A stretch of DNA of 64,000 nt from Diprion similis (GCF_021155765.1 NC_060106.1:20424031-20488030), one strand, 5' to 3'. Shown: positions 37,097-50,814, counted from the first letter of the stretch. The notes: generated by a model from the sequence alone, not told the origin. Numbers and translations: made by a program.

Positions 37097-37112
37097 GCCG
37101 CCAGGGGGCACC
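37097..37112. promoter_or_regulatory. CTCF-like motif between receptor genes
   Basis: GCCGCCAGGGGGCACC fits the core of the CTCF recognition sequence (CC-x-C-x-AGGGGGC). It lies between the 3' end of the 37.4 kb gene and the promoter of the 34.2 kb gene, at the edge of the duplicated blocks. No equivalent was noticed between the other copies. One motif match is weak evidence for an insulator. Confidence 0.35.
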
Positions 37113-37349
37113 GAAGGCGAGTAATCTTTCAATTTCAAAATTACAAACACATGTAGATTGACACCCTAATTACTTGACCAAACCATATACTCTCAAATCT
37201 ACGTACCTGTATTCTTTCCTTTTTTTATTGTGCGAATAACAGTCCGCGAAGATTCTGCGGAAGTCTTTCCTCACGATTAGCACTCCAAGTTATATGCACA
37301 TTAAAACTTCAATCAAGTTAGATATAGGTAATACAAATTTCGTGTACAT

Positions 37350-37355
37350 TTTATT
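37350..37355 (-). terminator. candidate polyadenylation signal AATAAA
   Basis: AATAAA on the minus strand, about 75 bp beyond the stop of the 37.4 kb receptor gene; a normal distance for an insect 3' UTR. Position-based inference only. Confidence 0.45.
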
Positions 37356-37428
37356 TTAAAAACTTTCCATAAGATTCTTGTGTTCTTTGTCAAGCAAGAT
37401 ACCTTGCTAGATTAGTTGTTAGAATTTC

Positions 37429-39532
37429 TCAGGATTGTACAGGAAAATCAGGGGCATTGGCATTGATGTCATTCCACGGTGTGAGAACCCATATCATAAC
37501 AATGTAGGTGATAAACACACCGGCAAACGCTAGCCAGTCTATAAAAGTGATCAGGCGTTGCCACGCGTTGGAGCTTCCCGGATCATTTTCAGCTTCCGGA
37601 CCATCCGCATTTACCAATCCGGCGTCATCGTCCTCGGTTTCAAGCGCCACGAATTCCGATGGATCCAAATTCGTCGCCTTATTGTTAGGCAACCGAGAAG
37701 CCCTGCTTTTTGCCAACAATACCAAAGCGGTCTCCGACATTTCTGACATCTGACGGAGCATCACCGTCAGAAAAATTGTAACGCTAGCGATGATCATGGA
37801 ATTTTGATGAAATACCACTGAAATTTATTTGTATTAGAACTGGAATTCGCAGGGAACCTTATTGTTTTTCAATATCTCAGTAGACTCAACAATTTTGGAT
37901 AATACGAATATTATACAGTTGTACTTATCGTCAGCGTGGAAGTGCACGTGGTAGTAAAATATACTTACGTATCGAGGGCAAAGTTGAACCGTTGAAAGGC
38001 ACTTGCTCATTGAGATTGACCATACAAATTAAATGACAGATCAAGTTGAGGGCTGCCAATAACAATCGTTCCACGGACGTTGGACTTAACCAGAGTACCG
38101 CCAGGGTCAAGGTGATTAAGACTGAAATAGAATTGGGCTTTATTTCATGATTGGAGATGAAAAATTTCGAAAGATAACCGCACGTCATTACTCACGAATT
38201 GCAGGGGCGAGGATAGTGGTTTGCATATGGGATGAGTGTCGCTCGATAATGACACTGTACACCACCGAAGGAATCGTTAAATTGCGACTGTAGTACGCCA
38301 TCACATTTTCCATAATGCCAAAGGACACAAGTTTCCACTCAGGGTTCGGGGTGAAGTCTAAAGTCATTAGTCCGCCAAAAACAGTCTGTCAAAAATAAAA
38401 TGACAGTATTTACACACGAATTTTGGTAAGTTTTTTTCTTGCGATTGGAGCTGCGTTTTCCTAGTGTCACTTGACCGAAATGATCAAATTAAAAAATTAA
38501 AAACACGTCGTTCTCACACCTTTTTATCCTTAACGTGATACTTTATTTCATCATGCCTGTGAAACCACGAACCAAGTATAATCGAACAGTTGTGTCTGTC
38601 AAAGGGCCAGTTCCGATAGTCCGAGGCGCAGTGTGACACGTAATTCATCTCCACTACACAATGCAAATCTCCATTGGATAATAGCACACAATCCATTGGT
38701 GGTGTTTCAATATTCTCATAATTATCTTCCGCCCTGTGTTGAGAAACAACGGATAAAGAATTACCGGATGTAAACACATACATACTCGTTAAGTTATCGT
38801 TAAATATAATTGTTACTTGTTAACTTACGAGCTATACATAGTTAGAGGTGGCATCCAAACTTCATCGTTGTTAACGTGAAGTCTGTCGATGCCTTGGTTT
38901 CCACTTGTCCAACTTAAATTAGCGTCAGACCAACTCTGAAAGATTTGAACAGAATTTAACATACTTTTCGTGATGCTTATACTTATATTAAATTCATGTT
39001 GAACTTGAACAACTTACTAGTCTTATCCAAGTGCGGAATACTAGGATATTTTTACGATCCTCCTAGAATGTATAACAAACTATGTGATATCATGACGATG
39101 TGTAACGAGAACTGCGATAAAACTTATAATTATTTCGTATAAAGTAGTTAGCCATAGTGGAAGCTCACGAAATCGATGTGTTTTGGAGTCAAAGACATCG
39201 ACACGACCGTAGTTCCGTTGGTTGAAACTCCTACAGGATGACGCAACGGATCGTAATTACGCATCAGACATCTTTTCAATTGCACAGTAGCCGCAGGACC
39301 CTTTTGAAGAATCCTACAGTCCGAAGAGGCGTCGACTGAGATGCGTGGATTCCGGATGAAATTGAAAGGTGTTCGAAACAAAGGCGATGCCGTCATTGGG
39401 GAATATCACAAACAAGTTATTCAGATATTAGAAAGCAAAATCGTATGATTATCGTTTACGGAACTCACCGGAAACTTGTGCCATGTGTACGGCAAAAATA
39501 ACGACCCCCAAAAACATCTTTTTCGTCAACAT
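37429..39532 (-). CDS. divergent nicotinic acetylcholine receptor subunit, singleton
   Basis: nAChR-family Cys-loop channel subunit, 442 residues, outside the duplicated block and the most different from the rest. Exons: 39469-39532, 39169-39335, 39018-39062, 38829-38935, 38520-38733, 38196-38385, 37969-38121, 37429-37817. The signal peptide is about 1-21. The Cys-loop has NWPFDRHNC followed by S, so the sequon is kept. M2 begins VERLLLAALN and keeps N7', C10' and C14'. M3-M4 loop contains an acidic EDDD cluster. It has no YxCC. The upstream GGGGCG box is at 39647-39652 and a TGATAA motif at 39661-39666. It probably represents the oldest lineage at this end of the array. Confidence 0.87.
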
Positions 39533-42302
39533 GACAGAAAATCTTCAGCAGTAACACGGAGTCGTATAATTAAGAGTGATCGGAGCCAGAGGAAATTATA
39601 AAATGGATTATACACGTGGCCGCCCATGAAATGCGAACCTAATGAACGCCCCTTGACGCATTATCAACTTTGATTTGATTTACTGAGACCCAGGGAAGCA
39701 GGAGTGCAAAGTTCTTCAATATCGAGGTCTTTGAAAAACGTTACGTCCAATATCGTCTGCTATATATTAGTTACAGAAATACATATTTCTGCAGAGTTAA
39801 CGAAAATATTCAGTTTCCTAATAATATGAATCGTTTTTACACTCTTTTGCTTTTCGCAAAAAGGTTTTATAAGATAATAGGAAAAATACTGAGCATCAAT
39901 TATCACCTACACACTACCGTACTTCGCTAAAATATATATTTGGTGAATCGAATAACTACGAATTTTAAAATTGTAATTATAACTGCAGTATCTGGATAAA
40001 TTCTTTGTACTCCAGTATAAAGTTTTTTTTTTTTTTTTTTCTTTGCTTTACAATATCTATAACACTGTTATTTCATTCACGTATTGTTAGCAAGTTTCGT
40101 TCATTTTATAGGATTTTTTGGTATGATGTAAATTTATCAATGATCTTTAATCATACCTCGTTCTAACTTTAGTATGATTTTTCGATATGTATTCGCGTGA
40201 AACTGTAGTATTATTTGGGCGATCTTATCTCAAATTATTAAAAATGACTCGACGAATAAATATTTTACTTTTGTAATTTATCGACACCACAAAATCATCG
40301 AATATTGAATACAAACGTGATAAGATCGAATATTTCAGTTCAGGATAGCTGCATATGGTGGAAAAAAAAATTTCAAAACCACAACCTCGCGAGAAATTTT
40401 CCAGTCTTGTTATCTCAGTTGCAGAAAAAAATCGTCCCACCGTGAGTGTGAAAACGTGAAAACCTCACAACCTCACTGGAAAATGCAACATGCTTCAAGA
40501 AACGCCTCATCCTGGGGCAAAAGGTAATCATTTATCGTTCGCGATCGGGGATGAAGGTCACGTATGTATAAGTTAGATATAACGCACGCGGCTTATAACG
40601 CGTCTCTGCGAAAAACCGGAGGAAAGGGTGACCAAAGCCATCGGAATGAAGGGTTCCGAGTGCCGAAGAGCTCGCGGTTGTCGGATGGAATTGATCCGCA
40701 GTAGATAGAAAAGGTGACTGCAGGCGTGCGTGAGTGTGTGTGTGTGTGTGTGAGTGTAACGTGATGTGCATTGCATTCGGTGACGACGTCGCTGCAGCGA
40801 AATACGCGATCAGCAGCTTGGACCATCCGAAGGCGGCGACAAGAGGCTGAGGAGGCCATTGGCCATCGCGATGACCAATCATCCTTTGACATTCTTCTTT
40901 CACTCCTGGATCTCGACATGCGTATGTCGTCAATGCCTGTACCGAATGCCGAGGTACGTGCGTACGGATCTACGTCACGTCGCGATCGGCTCGCATCTTT
41001 GCTTGCATGGCTCTTTGTGCACATGCATTTGCAGAGACACGCACGCGTTATACCGGAGTCGCATCTTGCGAGCGTCTGCGGATCAATTTGAAAAAAAAAT
41101 GAAAATAATTAAGGCAAGTGTACCGGTTATTGACACGCTTAGACCCCAATTATTATATAGCCCTTTTATTTTACACAATTATAAACTGACGGAACAAATT
41201 GTGAATTTTTTTATGACCAAAACCAATTGCTATATACAGGGTGAGACATCGCAAATTGACAAAAAAAGGTCAATAATTGTGACACTTACCTTATATACTC
41301 CTATTTTAAGTAAATTGTATTAGGAGTAATGAATAGTCAATTTAATGAAAATCAGATGAGCTTTAATGAAGATTGGAGAAAAGTGTTTCTCAAATCATCC
41401 GTAAACGTGATTGTAATTCGGTTTTACGAAATGATTTTTAATTTTAACTGACTCGATCAAGCTTTATTTAACTTGAAAAAAAAAAATTTCTCATTATACT
41501 TCAACAAAGTATAAATATAGTGAATATTTTCATAATCAAATCGAAGCCTGAGTATTAGCAATTTGATGAATTATCACCTCATACAACGATGCCAAAAAAA
41601 AAAAAAAAAAAAACGAGATAAGTCTACAGATACCATTTTACAAAGTTGTTTTATATAATCAATGAAACTTTGACCGACAGCAGGGAGAAATTATTATATT
41701 ATACCGATTTGCATAATTAATCAAACAACTTGATCCTCGAGTCAAATGAAACAAAATCATTTCCTACAACACAATCAAATAATCACGGTAAAGCAATAAA
41801 TTTTGCACAGTGTCAAGGAATGCCCCATATGTATCCGTACATGCACACCATGTGTGGACGGAAGCGTGTATATGTGTAACGTTCGCACATCGCACAATTT
41901 TATTACCCACACTTTCCACGCCCTCTCTTCTCTCTTTCTTCTCTATCGCTTTCTTTACAACAGTGTGCGTGCATGCGGCATTGATATACGCATTACACAT
42001 ACTTGAAAAGATAACGAGAGAGAGAGAGAGAGAGAGAGGAAGGATATATCGACGCTTCCTCGACGCCGGTCAGCGATGAACTGATACAGATTGCTGTCTT
42101 GCCGGGGGGTTGTTGACTCGCGTAACACTCTTAGAAAAACTTCAGAGACAGATTGAAGAGCTACGCCCAGAACTCGTACGTATGTACCTGACATACGTGT
42201 TGGCACATACCTATACCCAACATGTACATATAACTAGACTAACATGCACCGGGTTGGTGAAATTGGTATTGATGAGCGGATTAATTTCAGAACCGCAGTG
42301 TG

Positions 42303-42880
42303 CATTAGGGTATTCTAGAAAAAAATAATTTGCGATTTTCAACCATGGCACCCCTTGAAAAGTTTCTTCAGGTTAAAAGAAAGGTTCTGTGAAAAAATTA
42401 GCGTCCTACGTTATTTTTAATTTATGAACTGTTGTGAGTGAAATATTTTTTATAGCTCACATCGATCATAATATCAATTTACGTCACTGAGAAGTCTCAC
42501 ACTTGTAATATTAAGTCTTCAGTTGATGTTTGAGAAGTATATCTGAGACGAATTTTTCATTATTAATTCAATCTCATAAAGTAGTTATAATTTAATATGA
42601 AATTTTTATTTAAAAGAACAACATTTCCGGATGAGGTATTGTTGTGTCATGGATCGTGATTATTGGGTTGAATATAAATGTCAGGAGAGAAATAGGAATG
42701 ATAGTTCTACAATGTTTATATATTCAATATTCAAAAAAATGTGAAAAACAGGGAAATATCAAATGGACGCGATCTTCCACGTAACTTAGTACGCCCATCT
42801 TTTGACAAAACCATTATTTTAATCTGAACAAACGTTTCACTTCCGTGTATGCAAATTCTTTTTTCTTAAACACCCTAGTA
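42303..42880. mobile_element. TAGGGTG-terminus inverted-repeat element
   Basis: The left end ATTAGGGTATTCTAGAAAAA and the right end, reverse-complemented (ACTAGGGTGTTTAAGAAAAA), form terminal inverted repeats of about 30 bp with A-rich inner parts and a shared AATTTGC. There is no coding capacity and no clear target duplication. Same end type as the element at 45.47 kb. Confidence 0.5.
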
Positions 42881-45473
42881 TACATGTATATACATAGTAT
42901 GTACATCGGTTAAATCCGCCTGCATTTATGCAATTCGGCTGGTTCCTGACACTGCAATACGCCTGTTTACGGCAACTATGATTACATTTCACCGATCGCC
43001 TTTGGTCTAAAATTTTTCAAGATTAGTAAGATGTGCATGAGATGTGCCCTGAATTGCCTAACAATAAGTACATGTTAATTTAAAATAAATAAACTGTTAT
43101 AAACGTCTCATTTTAGCATTATACTATAATAGATTTTTCATGTAATATATTAATATTTTGTGAGAAAATAAAAAGAAACACGTTTAAAGTTAAATATAAT
43201 ATCTACAAATCAAATTACCAGGCAACTGCACAAATAAACGAAATCGTGTTGATAAGTCGGTGATGTCTTTTTTTTGTTTTGTTTTTTAGTTGTTTTTTTT
43301 TTTTTTTTGCAAAGAACAATTTTTTTGACGTGGTGTAAAAATTATTAACTAAGTTAGTACTCGTAATTGTCATGCACGAAGCATGCATACATGCGTATAA
43401 CAACAGGCGTGCATGACCTATACACGATAATTCTGTTGTAATATTTGAAAACCTATATGCAAATACAATGTTATTTAATTTCTTATTCTCGTTAATAACT
43501 TTTCTCGCAGATTCTTCATACATACGAATACGTAACCATAATAGATATAAGATATGCAGATTCCACATATATGCATCTGACAATATGTTATACTCGCATA
43601 TAATATGCATCTTTAAGGTGCATCACACGCATGCAAAGGAAGGGCACCGCCGCTATAAAATTTCTATTTACCTGCGTATATATATGTATAATACGGTATT
43701 ACACACATGGATAGTATTTTGTTTGATTTTTAATTCATGTCGTGGTGTATTGTTATCGATTCTTTCTTACTAAATTAAAGAAAAGAAATTTATGAAATTT
43801 TAATATGAATTTGATAAAAAGTCGCTCGAAAAGATCTAAAGAAACGCACCAAAAACTTGAAAAAAAATAATTATGAGCGACCTTTCAAAATTCAATTTTT
43901 AAACTGAAATTTTCGTAAACTTATTTTTTTTTTTTTGCCTACAAAATTATACCGTAACGAGAAAAAAAAAATTAAACGAAAAAAAAAAATCGATTTTTGA
44001 CGATTTCTGACGTTTTAAAAAATGTGGAGCGACCTCTTGAAAATTTTTTTTTTTCAACTATCCTTTGGAGTGAGCTGTTCAAACATCAAAAACTAACATT
44101 TTGTCACACGAGACTCAAAAAACAAAGAAACAGTCGATTTTTTTGCGCCACCCTAACGTACAGCTATATCTATAGAGTATTCCTAGTTACACGTATATTT
44201 CCGTGCAAGACGATGTCTCGGTCCATCGACGCGCCGACGAATCAACTTGCGATTTTTTAAAAAGCACATATCGCGCGGCGCCCGTATTTATATCACACAC
44301 ACATACAGTGTAAGGTGAAAACGGGTCGCCGTCCCCTTCGACCAGGGTCAGAGAGGCGATTGAGATGAAGAGGGTGTGGAGGAAGCGCAAGGGGAGGGGG
44401 GGAATTAGCTGCCCCCCATTATCCCCCACCCCTCCACCGCACAGCTTCCGAGCGACTGTAAAGTATCTCTTCTCACATATTATATCCCTGCGTGCTTACG
44501 CGTATATTATACGCACACGTTTACACATGCGCATACACGCGTGTCCATGGTGCACGTATGCACGTATACGTACGTATAGAGAGCGCGAAGCGCGAGAGCT
44601 GAGATCCGCATTATATGTATCACATCCAGGGCGACCGCAGGGCGTGGCCGTGATACACCGAGTGGTTTTATTATTCGATCGATTTTTATTTACGACGGTA
44701 TACATATATGTATATATGGATGTGTATATGTATTTCTGATTTTTTTCTTCCCTTATTTTCTTTTATACTTTTCATCTCTGGTCCCGCGCCTCGCATTCCG
44801 CGCGCATTGCATCTTTCTCCGTTTGATATAGTTTCAATATTTTCATAGTTCCTTTTTTACACGTTTTATAGTATCGTTGTTTTTGTTGTTGTTGTTTTTT
44901 TAACGTTACTTTCTTCTTCTTCTTCTTCTTTTTTCTCATCCCTCCTACGGTGCAGTTTCCAATACTCATTACGCAGGCACTTATAAGTGTATGTATATGT
45001 ATATGTATACGGTGGGCTGCAGAGTTTATTACTGTACTCATGCACCGAGTACGACGATCGATGCATCCATCGGCAATCCGATCACGCACCATGCGATGTA
45101 CGTGGGATTGCATACAAGGCCTATAGGTGGATATGTCGATGTGGGTATACGACGATAAGCGCGATCATGGCAACTCGGAGGTGAAGAAATCGGCAAAAAC
45201 TACCCCCTCCTATACCATCGCCCTTCAGAGATCGCGTGTGTCGCCGCAAAACGGACGTATCATACGTATAAGCATCGATCTTGGATTGTCTGGACTATAA
45301 GTGCGGATATATTCGCGACAAAATCTACGACGATATCGACAATTTTCAATTAATTATCTCAATTTCAAGGACATGGGGGTGAACGGATGTTAATTCACAA
45401 ATTTATCGACCTTTCCATGAAGATCTATAAGCACTCGAGGCGATCCTTTTTATGCGTTACATATATATGTCAC

Positions 45474-45816
45474 ATTAGGGTGGTCCTTATTTAGGGTGTT
45501 GACCAATTTTTGCCCCTCCAGCCTCTAAATCAACTTTAAATAATTCAGTTGTAAACAGTAGCACTAATGCCGACTAAAACCTGACGGTTACAATTTTTTT
45601 TTCAACATTATTACTTTTACAATAAACTATATACTAAGAAATAAAGTTTTTCTCACGTTATTTCAATAAAAAAAAACTTCGACCACAAAGCAAACTATCT
45701 TAGAATTGAGGTAAAGATTTGAAAAAATTAGTTAATTGTTTTTTAATTATTTGAAATTGATTTGGGGGATGGGACAACAAAAATTCGTTAACACCCTAAA
45801 TAAGGATCACCCTAGT
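45474..45816. mobile_element. 343-bp TAGGGTG-terminus inverted-repeat element
   Basis: The terminal inverted repeats span about 37 bp: the left end starts ATTAGGGTGGTCCTTATTTA and the right end reads ACTAGGGTGATCCTTATTTA in reverse complement. A direct repeat GTCAC (45469-45473 and 45817-45821) flanks it. It is a non-autonomous DNA element; the superfamily is not assigned. Confidence 0.65.
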
Positions 45817-48800
45817 GTCACTATTGTACATGTGTAGAGGTGTTGAAATTTCACACAAGCATAATGCAATAGGTAAGAAATTCCGTTTACCTATAAGTAC
45901 GTCAACTTGGTGCAGAATTGATATAGTTAGGAAAAAGTTGTTGAATCTTTTATTTCTACAAGACCTGACGACAATTATATGTATACGTATATGTTATATA
46001 TAGTATGTCTCGATTGAGCTTTTACCCGAAAGCCTTGGATCTGCTGTATACGTATAATATCTATATTGTAGGTTTATGTATATATATATGACCCAGCGAT
46101 AATGGGCCGTTGTATAAATGCGCGTTCACATTTTAAATACAATGCAGATCCACCGTATGTTCGTTTTTATCGTTTATATTATAGAATATAAACCACACCA
46201 AGGAAATACCCTCTGTCATATAAATTTTTATCATACAAAGTACTGTACCTATAATGTATTTGTGTGCGCTGCTCGCTACGAAAATCCCAAGTACATATAC
46301 ATATATGCAGATAGTTTATAAATATACGTTTTTACGTACACGTAAATTATATAAATACAGGCGAATGGTTGACCCATACGATTACGAATTGCAGTTCATT
46401 GTTGATAATCAAGTACACACGGTATATCGTTCGTATTCGGCATTATATGTATAGTATGTATGTATAGCTTAAGTACTAGGTAGGGATGCCAATTAACCAA
46501 AACTGTTATACTAATAGGTAAATGGATTTCATATAGTTACATTATAGCTATACATGTAAGATGTACGTTTATATTTATAATGTATAATGTATGTATATAT
46601 ATATTTATTTTTTTCACCAAAAATTGGTGCAAGTTTAATTGAACCAAGTGAGAAAAATAAGTGAGTAATAATCACGTGACTTTGCAAACAAAAATTCTTA
46701 AATAAATATAGTATACATATAATATATAGAATGGAATAATAACAACTTTGTTATTATTAAATGCGTAACGTATATATATATTATAAATAATAATTAGACT
46801 ACAGTATGATAATTCAATTAATAATTATTTATTATATTAATTAATATTATTATTTATATCGTTTAAGGACGCGACTGATTAATCCTCTCAACACACTTGT
46901 AACTCCTGCAACTGCGGCTGTCGAATCTTTATTTCACGTCACTGTAAGCTATAGTCGAGTTTCTTTGGTTTCATCATGTCTCAATTTCGTTTAAAATTTA
47001 TTCATTATATACGTGTATATAGTTTTAATTTTAATTAAATTCAATTTATATCGCATATATATATCTAACCTTCATCCGTATATCTTATATTCTACTTCAC
47101 ATTTTCACGTACTTTTATACCTATATATATATGACTTGACAACTTTTTTATTTTATTCCACTGCGCACTATAATGCGTATATATATATACCCACATGTAT
47201 GTGTGTGTGTGTGTGTGTAGATAAATGGAAAAAAAAAAAAAAAAAATTTATAACCGACGCAATTATACACATTTTACATTTTTCGGCATTGTCTATACAT
47301 ATATTATATAATAATATATTATAAATATATATATATATATATTAATGGATGTCGTTCTTAGGCGTATGATGACACTCTGTGCGCGAAGATGTGTAAATCG
47401 GATTTAACGTGTGAGATATATACTTCTCTTGCCCGCGTCTCATTCTCACATGATTAAAAAAAAAGAAAAAAAAATTTCTTTCAAAAATCGACAGTAATGT
47501 GGATGAAATCGCGCAGATATTAATCCTCGCGTCGTGTTAAGGGATTGTCCATCGTTCTATACAAAAATTTACATATATATTCGGATTGTAGAATTGCAGT
47601 ATACGTATCGATAAGTTATTTTAATATCCACTTGAGACGCGCGGCAAGATCGTCTATTTATTATCACCATATATATATATATATATAACGTGTAATTGTC
47701 GTAATTATAACAATCATTGTAATACATATCTAATGTTGTTAAAATTAATATATTTATTGTGCAGTCTCGTTGTGTGTCACGTAATAATATCGCGCGCACA
47801 AAATGGAGCAGATGATTTTAATTGCATTTATGAAATTACTTGATTTTATTTTATTTTCTATTATACCGTTGTTGTTTTTTTTTATTTTTTTTTTTTTTTT
47901 CTTCATCTTTTCCTCTCAAGTGTTTCGTTGACTATTATAATACATTCGCATACCGCATACTGCGATCATAGTTCGTGTATTATGCAGTATATACATATAT
48001 TTCCGGGATGGAGTATCGTACGTTTTTACATACTGCATGTAATTATTATAACATCCGTAAAATATGGTTCTTGCATCTTTTCGTTTTCTCTTGATCCCGC
48101 TGTCTCTTTTTCATATATACGTATATCGTTACTGAATAGGCGCCACGTAAGTGATCGTACATACTAAGGATTCATTCATGTGAAACCGACTTTGAATATA
48201 ATTTATACGCGAGTGGATTATTATGGATTGATATAAATTATTTCAATGCACCTACTATATACACATATATATATATATATATATATATAGACATGCATCT
48301 ATATATACATATGAATATATGTACGACGTTGTAACTCGATATAAATATATTCTCCCGAATGTTTAAATATCTTTTCCAGTATTTTCGATTCAATTTCTAT
48401 ACCAAAATGCGCGCTGTATACGTATATATATTTATATATTTATATATATAGGCCGAAAATTTGACGTGAAAGTTTTATTACGTATGTATTTATATATATA
48501 TTTTATGTATATCTTTCGTTTTATAATTATACAGAGTAAACCTCAGATACATATTACAGAATTTATGCAAGAGTTTGTGTATATCATATTCGCAATATAC
48601 GATATATGATTAACAATTTTTGGTTCATTATCTTGTAGTTTTATCTCGTATCGTCAAACTCGTATGTATGTGACTTACAGGTATATTTATTATCCTATTC
48701 ATTATTCGAATTCATTTAATTGTCAACTCGGATACATCATTTTACGCAATAGATCCGCTTTGTCAATTCTCTATTCGTCATTGTATCGTGTTAAACGTGT

Positions 48801-50807
48801 ATGTATACATACATATATATGATATAATCTCTTCTAAATTGATCCTATTATTTATAATTTCAGGTAAAACAACAGTGGACCATAAAACAACAAGAAATTA
48901 AAATATCCGTGTTGCACTTGGAAAGTTGTGGAAGAAATTGGGAGCATTGGAAACGTTATATTACTAATTAAACCGATGCCGATATAAAGTTCAACAGGTT
49001 TGTCCTAAATTAGTTGGAAATAGATCGTTCATTGTTTATAACGATTGAAAAGAACTTTAAAATAAACTATGTGGAAGTCAGTTTCGTTCAGGGTTTTCAT
49101 AGCTGGTTATTACTGGAAATATTCAATTCCCAAGCTGTCGAAAAGGCTCGTTGATTCTATTTCTTTCTGTAACAAGCAGCATAACTTTTCGCGTTTAGGA
49201 TTCGCCTTTTTCCCCGTCCGGAACCGAGCCGGAGTTAAAATTTAATCGGTCGACATCCGGGTCGTTTGAATTTTAACATCTCGAGTCCCGTATAGATCCG
49301 ACGGTTGATCGCGCATTCGATATTTGAATACCTACTAGATGGTGCCTCAGAGTTTGACGGAGCAGTTACGATACGATAATTAATTTCTTTGATTATTATT
49401 CTCCTACAACAATTCATTTATTTATTTATTTATTTATTTATTTATCTCTATAATTCATTATTAGACTCGCGTGTTTATGATAAATTATCAAATCATACAT
49501 TATCAACGTTTATCAACTTTTACACCATATGTAGCGTATATTCCACGCAGCCCATACATTCGTCAAAGTTGTGCATTAACAAGGGTCGGTATTATTATTA
49601 TTATTGTTATTATTGTTATTATTTATATTATTATATACCTTTACAGAGGTACTCGCAGAACACTTCCTGACTGCATCGAGTCGATCTTCAAGGACACCTG
49701 CAAGTGTCCCTATAGATCTCGTCGACTTATTTGCATATCAATAACGGTGTAATTATCCCCTACGATACAGCACAGTACCCCCCCCCCCCCTCTCTCTCTC
49801 TCTCTCTTTCTCTCACTATGTACGTTCGCACACTCGATGTTCGAGACATAATAATTACCGGGTGTAATGTGTTCCTGTTCTCTAAACAAATCGCTGAAAA
49901 TATAGTTACTGCATATTATGCATATACTTGACGTTTCCGGTTCAATGTAACTCTACGGATTTTCGTCGGAGTGTTTAAATATTTGATCGCGGTTATACAA
50001 TAATTGGATTCTAAAATAACGGTACACAGATACGTGTTCAGATTATTCTACTAAATGTCAGATTGTTTCGATAAATTGTATGTATAAGAATATATATGTA
50101 GACTTTATAAAATTTATAACTTGATTCATCGGGAATAAACTGTAAATAAAACGTATATACGTAACGATAAACTATATGTTAATGCACATTCAGTAGAATA
50201 ATTTATTACTAGTGTTTAGTCGATGTACCGGTAGACTCGTTTGTTTTTTTCTTTTCTTTTCTTTTCTTTTCTCGCTTTTTTCCTTGTTGTACGGTTGAGG
50301 ATATCACCTGTTACCGAATTAAACATGTAAATTATTGAATAAATCTAACTATAACGTTAATTAAAAATAATAAGTAAAATAGGTATATAATTATTACTCT
50401 ATCTTTGGTTAAATATTTTTCTTCCAGTGTAGTATAACAAACGTATCATCGGTATCAACGTATCGTATAAATAAATAAATAAATGAATAAATATATAAAT
50501 ATATAAATAAATAAATAAATGAATAAATATATAAATAAATAAATAAATAAATCAATAAATAAATAAACAAACTAATAATACGAAATTACCAAATAATCAA
50601 ATAAATAATACCATAAAAAAAAAATATGTCCATATTTTTTCTTTTTTTTTCTTTTTCTTCTCTCTTTACAACTAATATATATGCATCGATTTCTCTTCCA
50701 TTCCTCCTGATTGAATGCGTCATATTTTAACGGTATGTATATATAGAGCGCAATACTGTGCGCATGAGTATATAATATAATATACGTATACATATACACA
50801 TGTATAC

Positions 50808-50814
<7 letters not shown>

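Noticed and set aside
40532-41323. Several open frames on both strands in the GC-richer 40.5-41.3 kb patch
   Set aside because: The frames overlap each other, are rich in histidine/threonine from a GT microsatellite, and show no domain or splice pattern.
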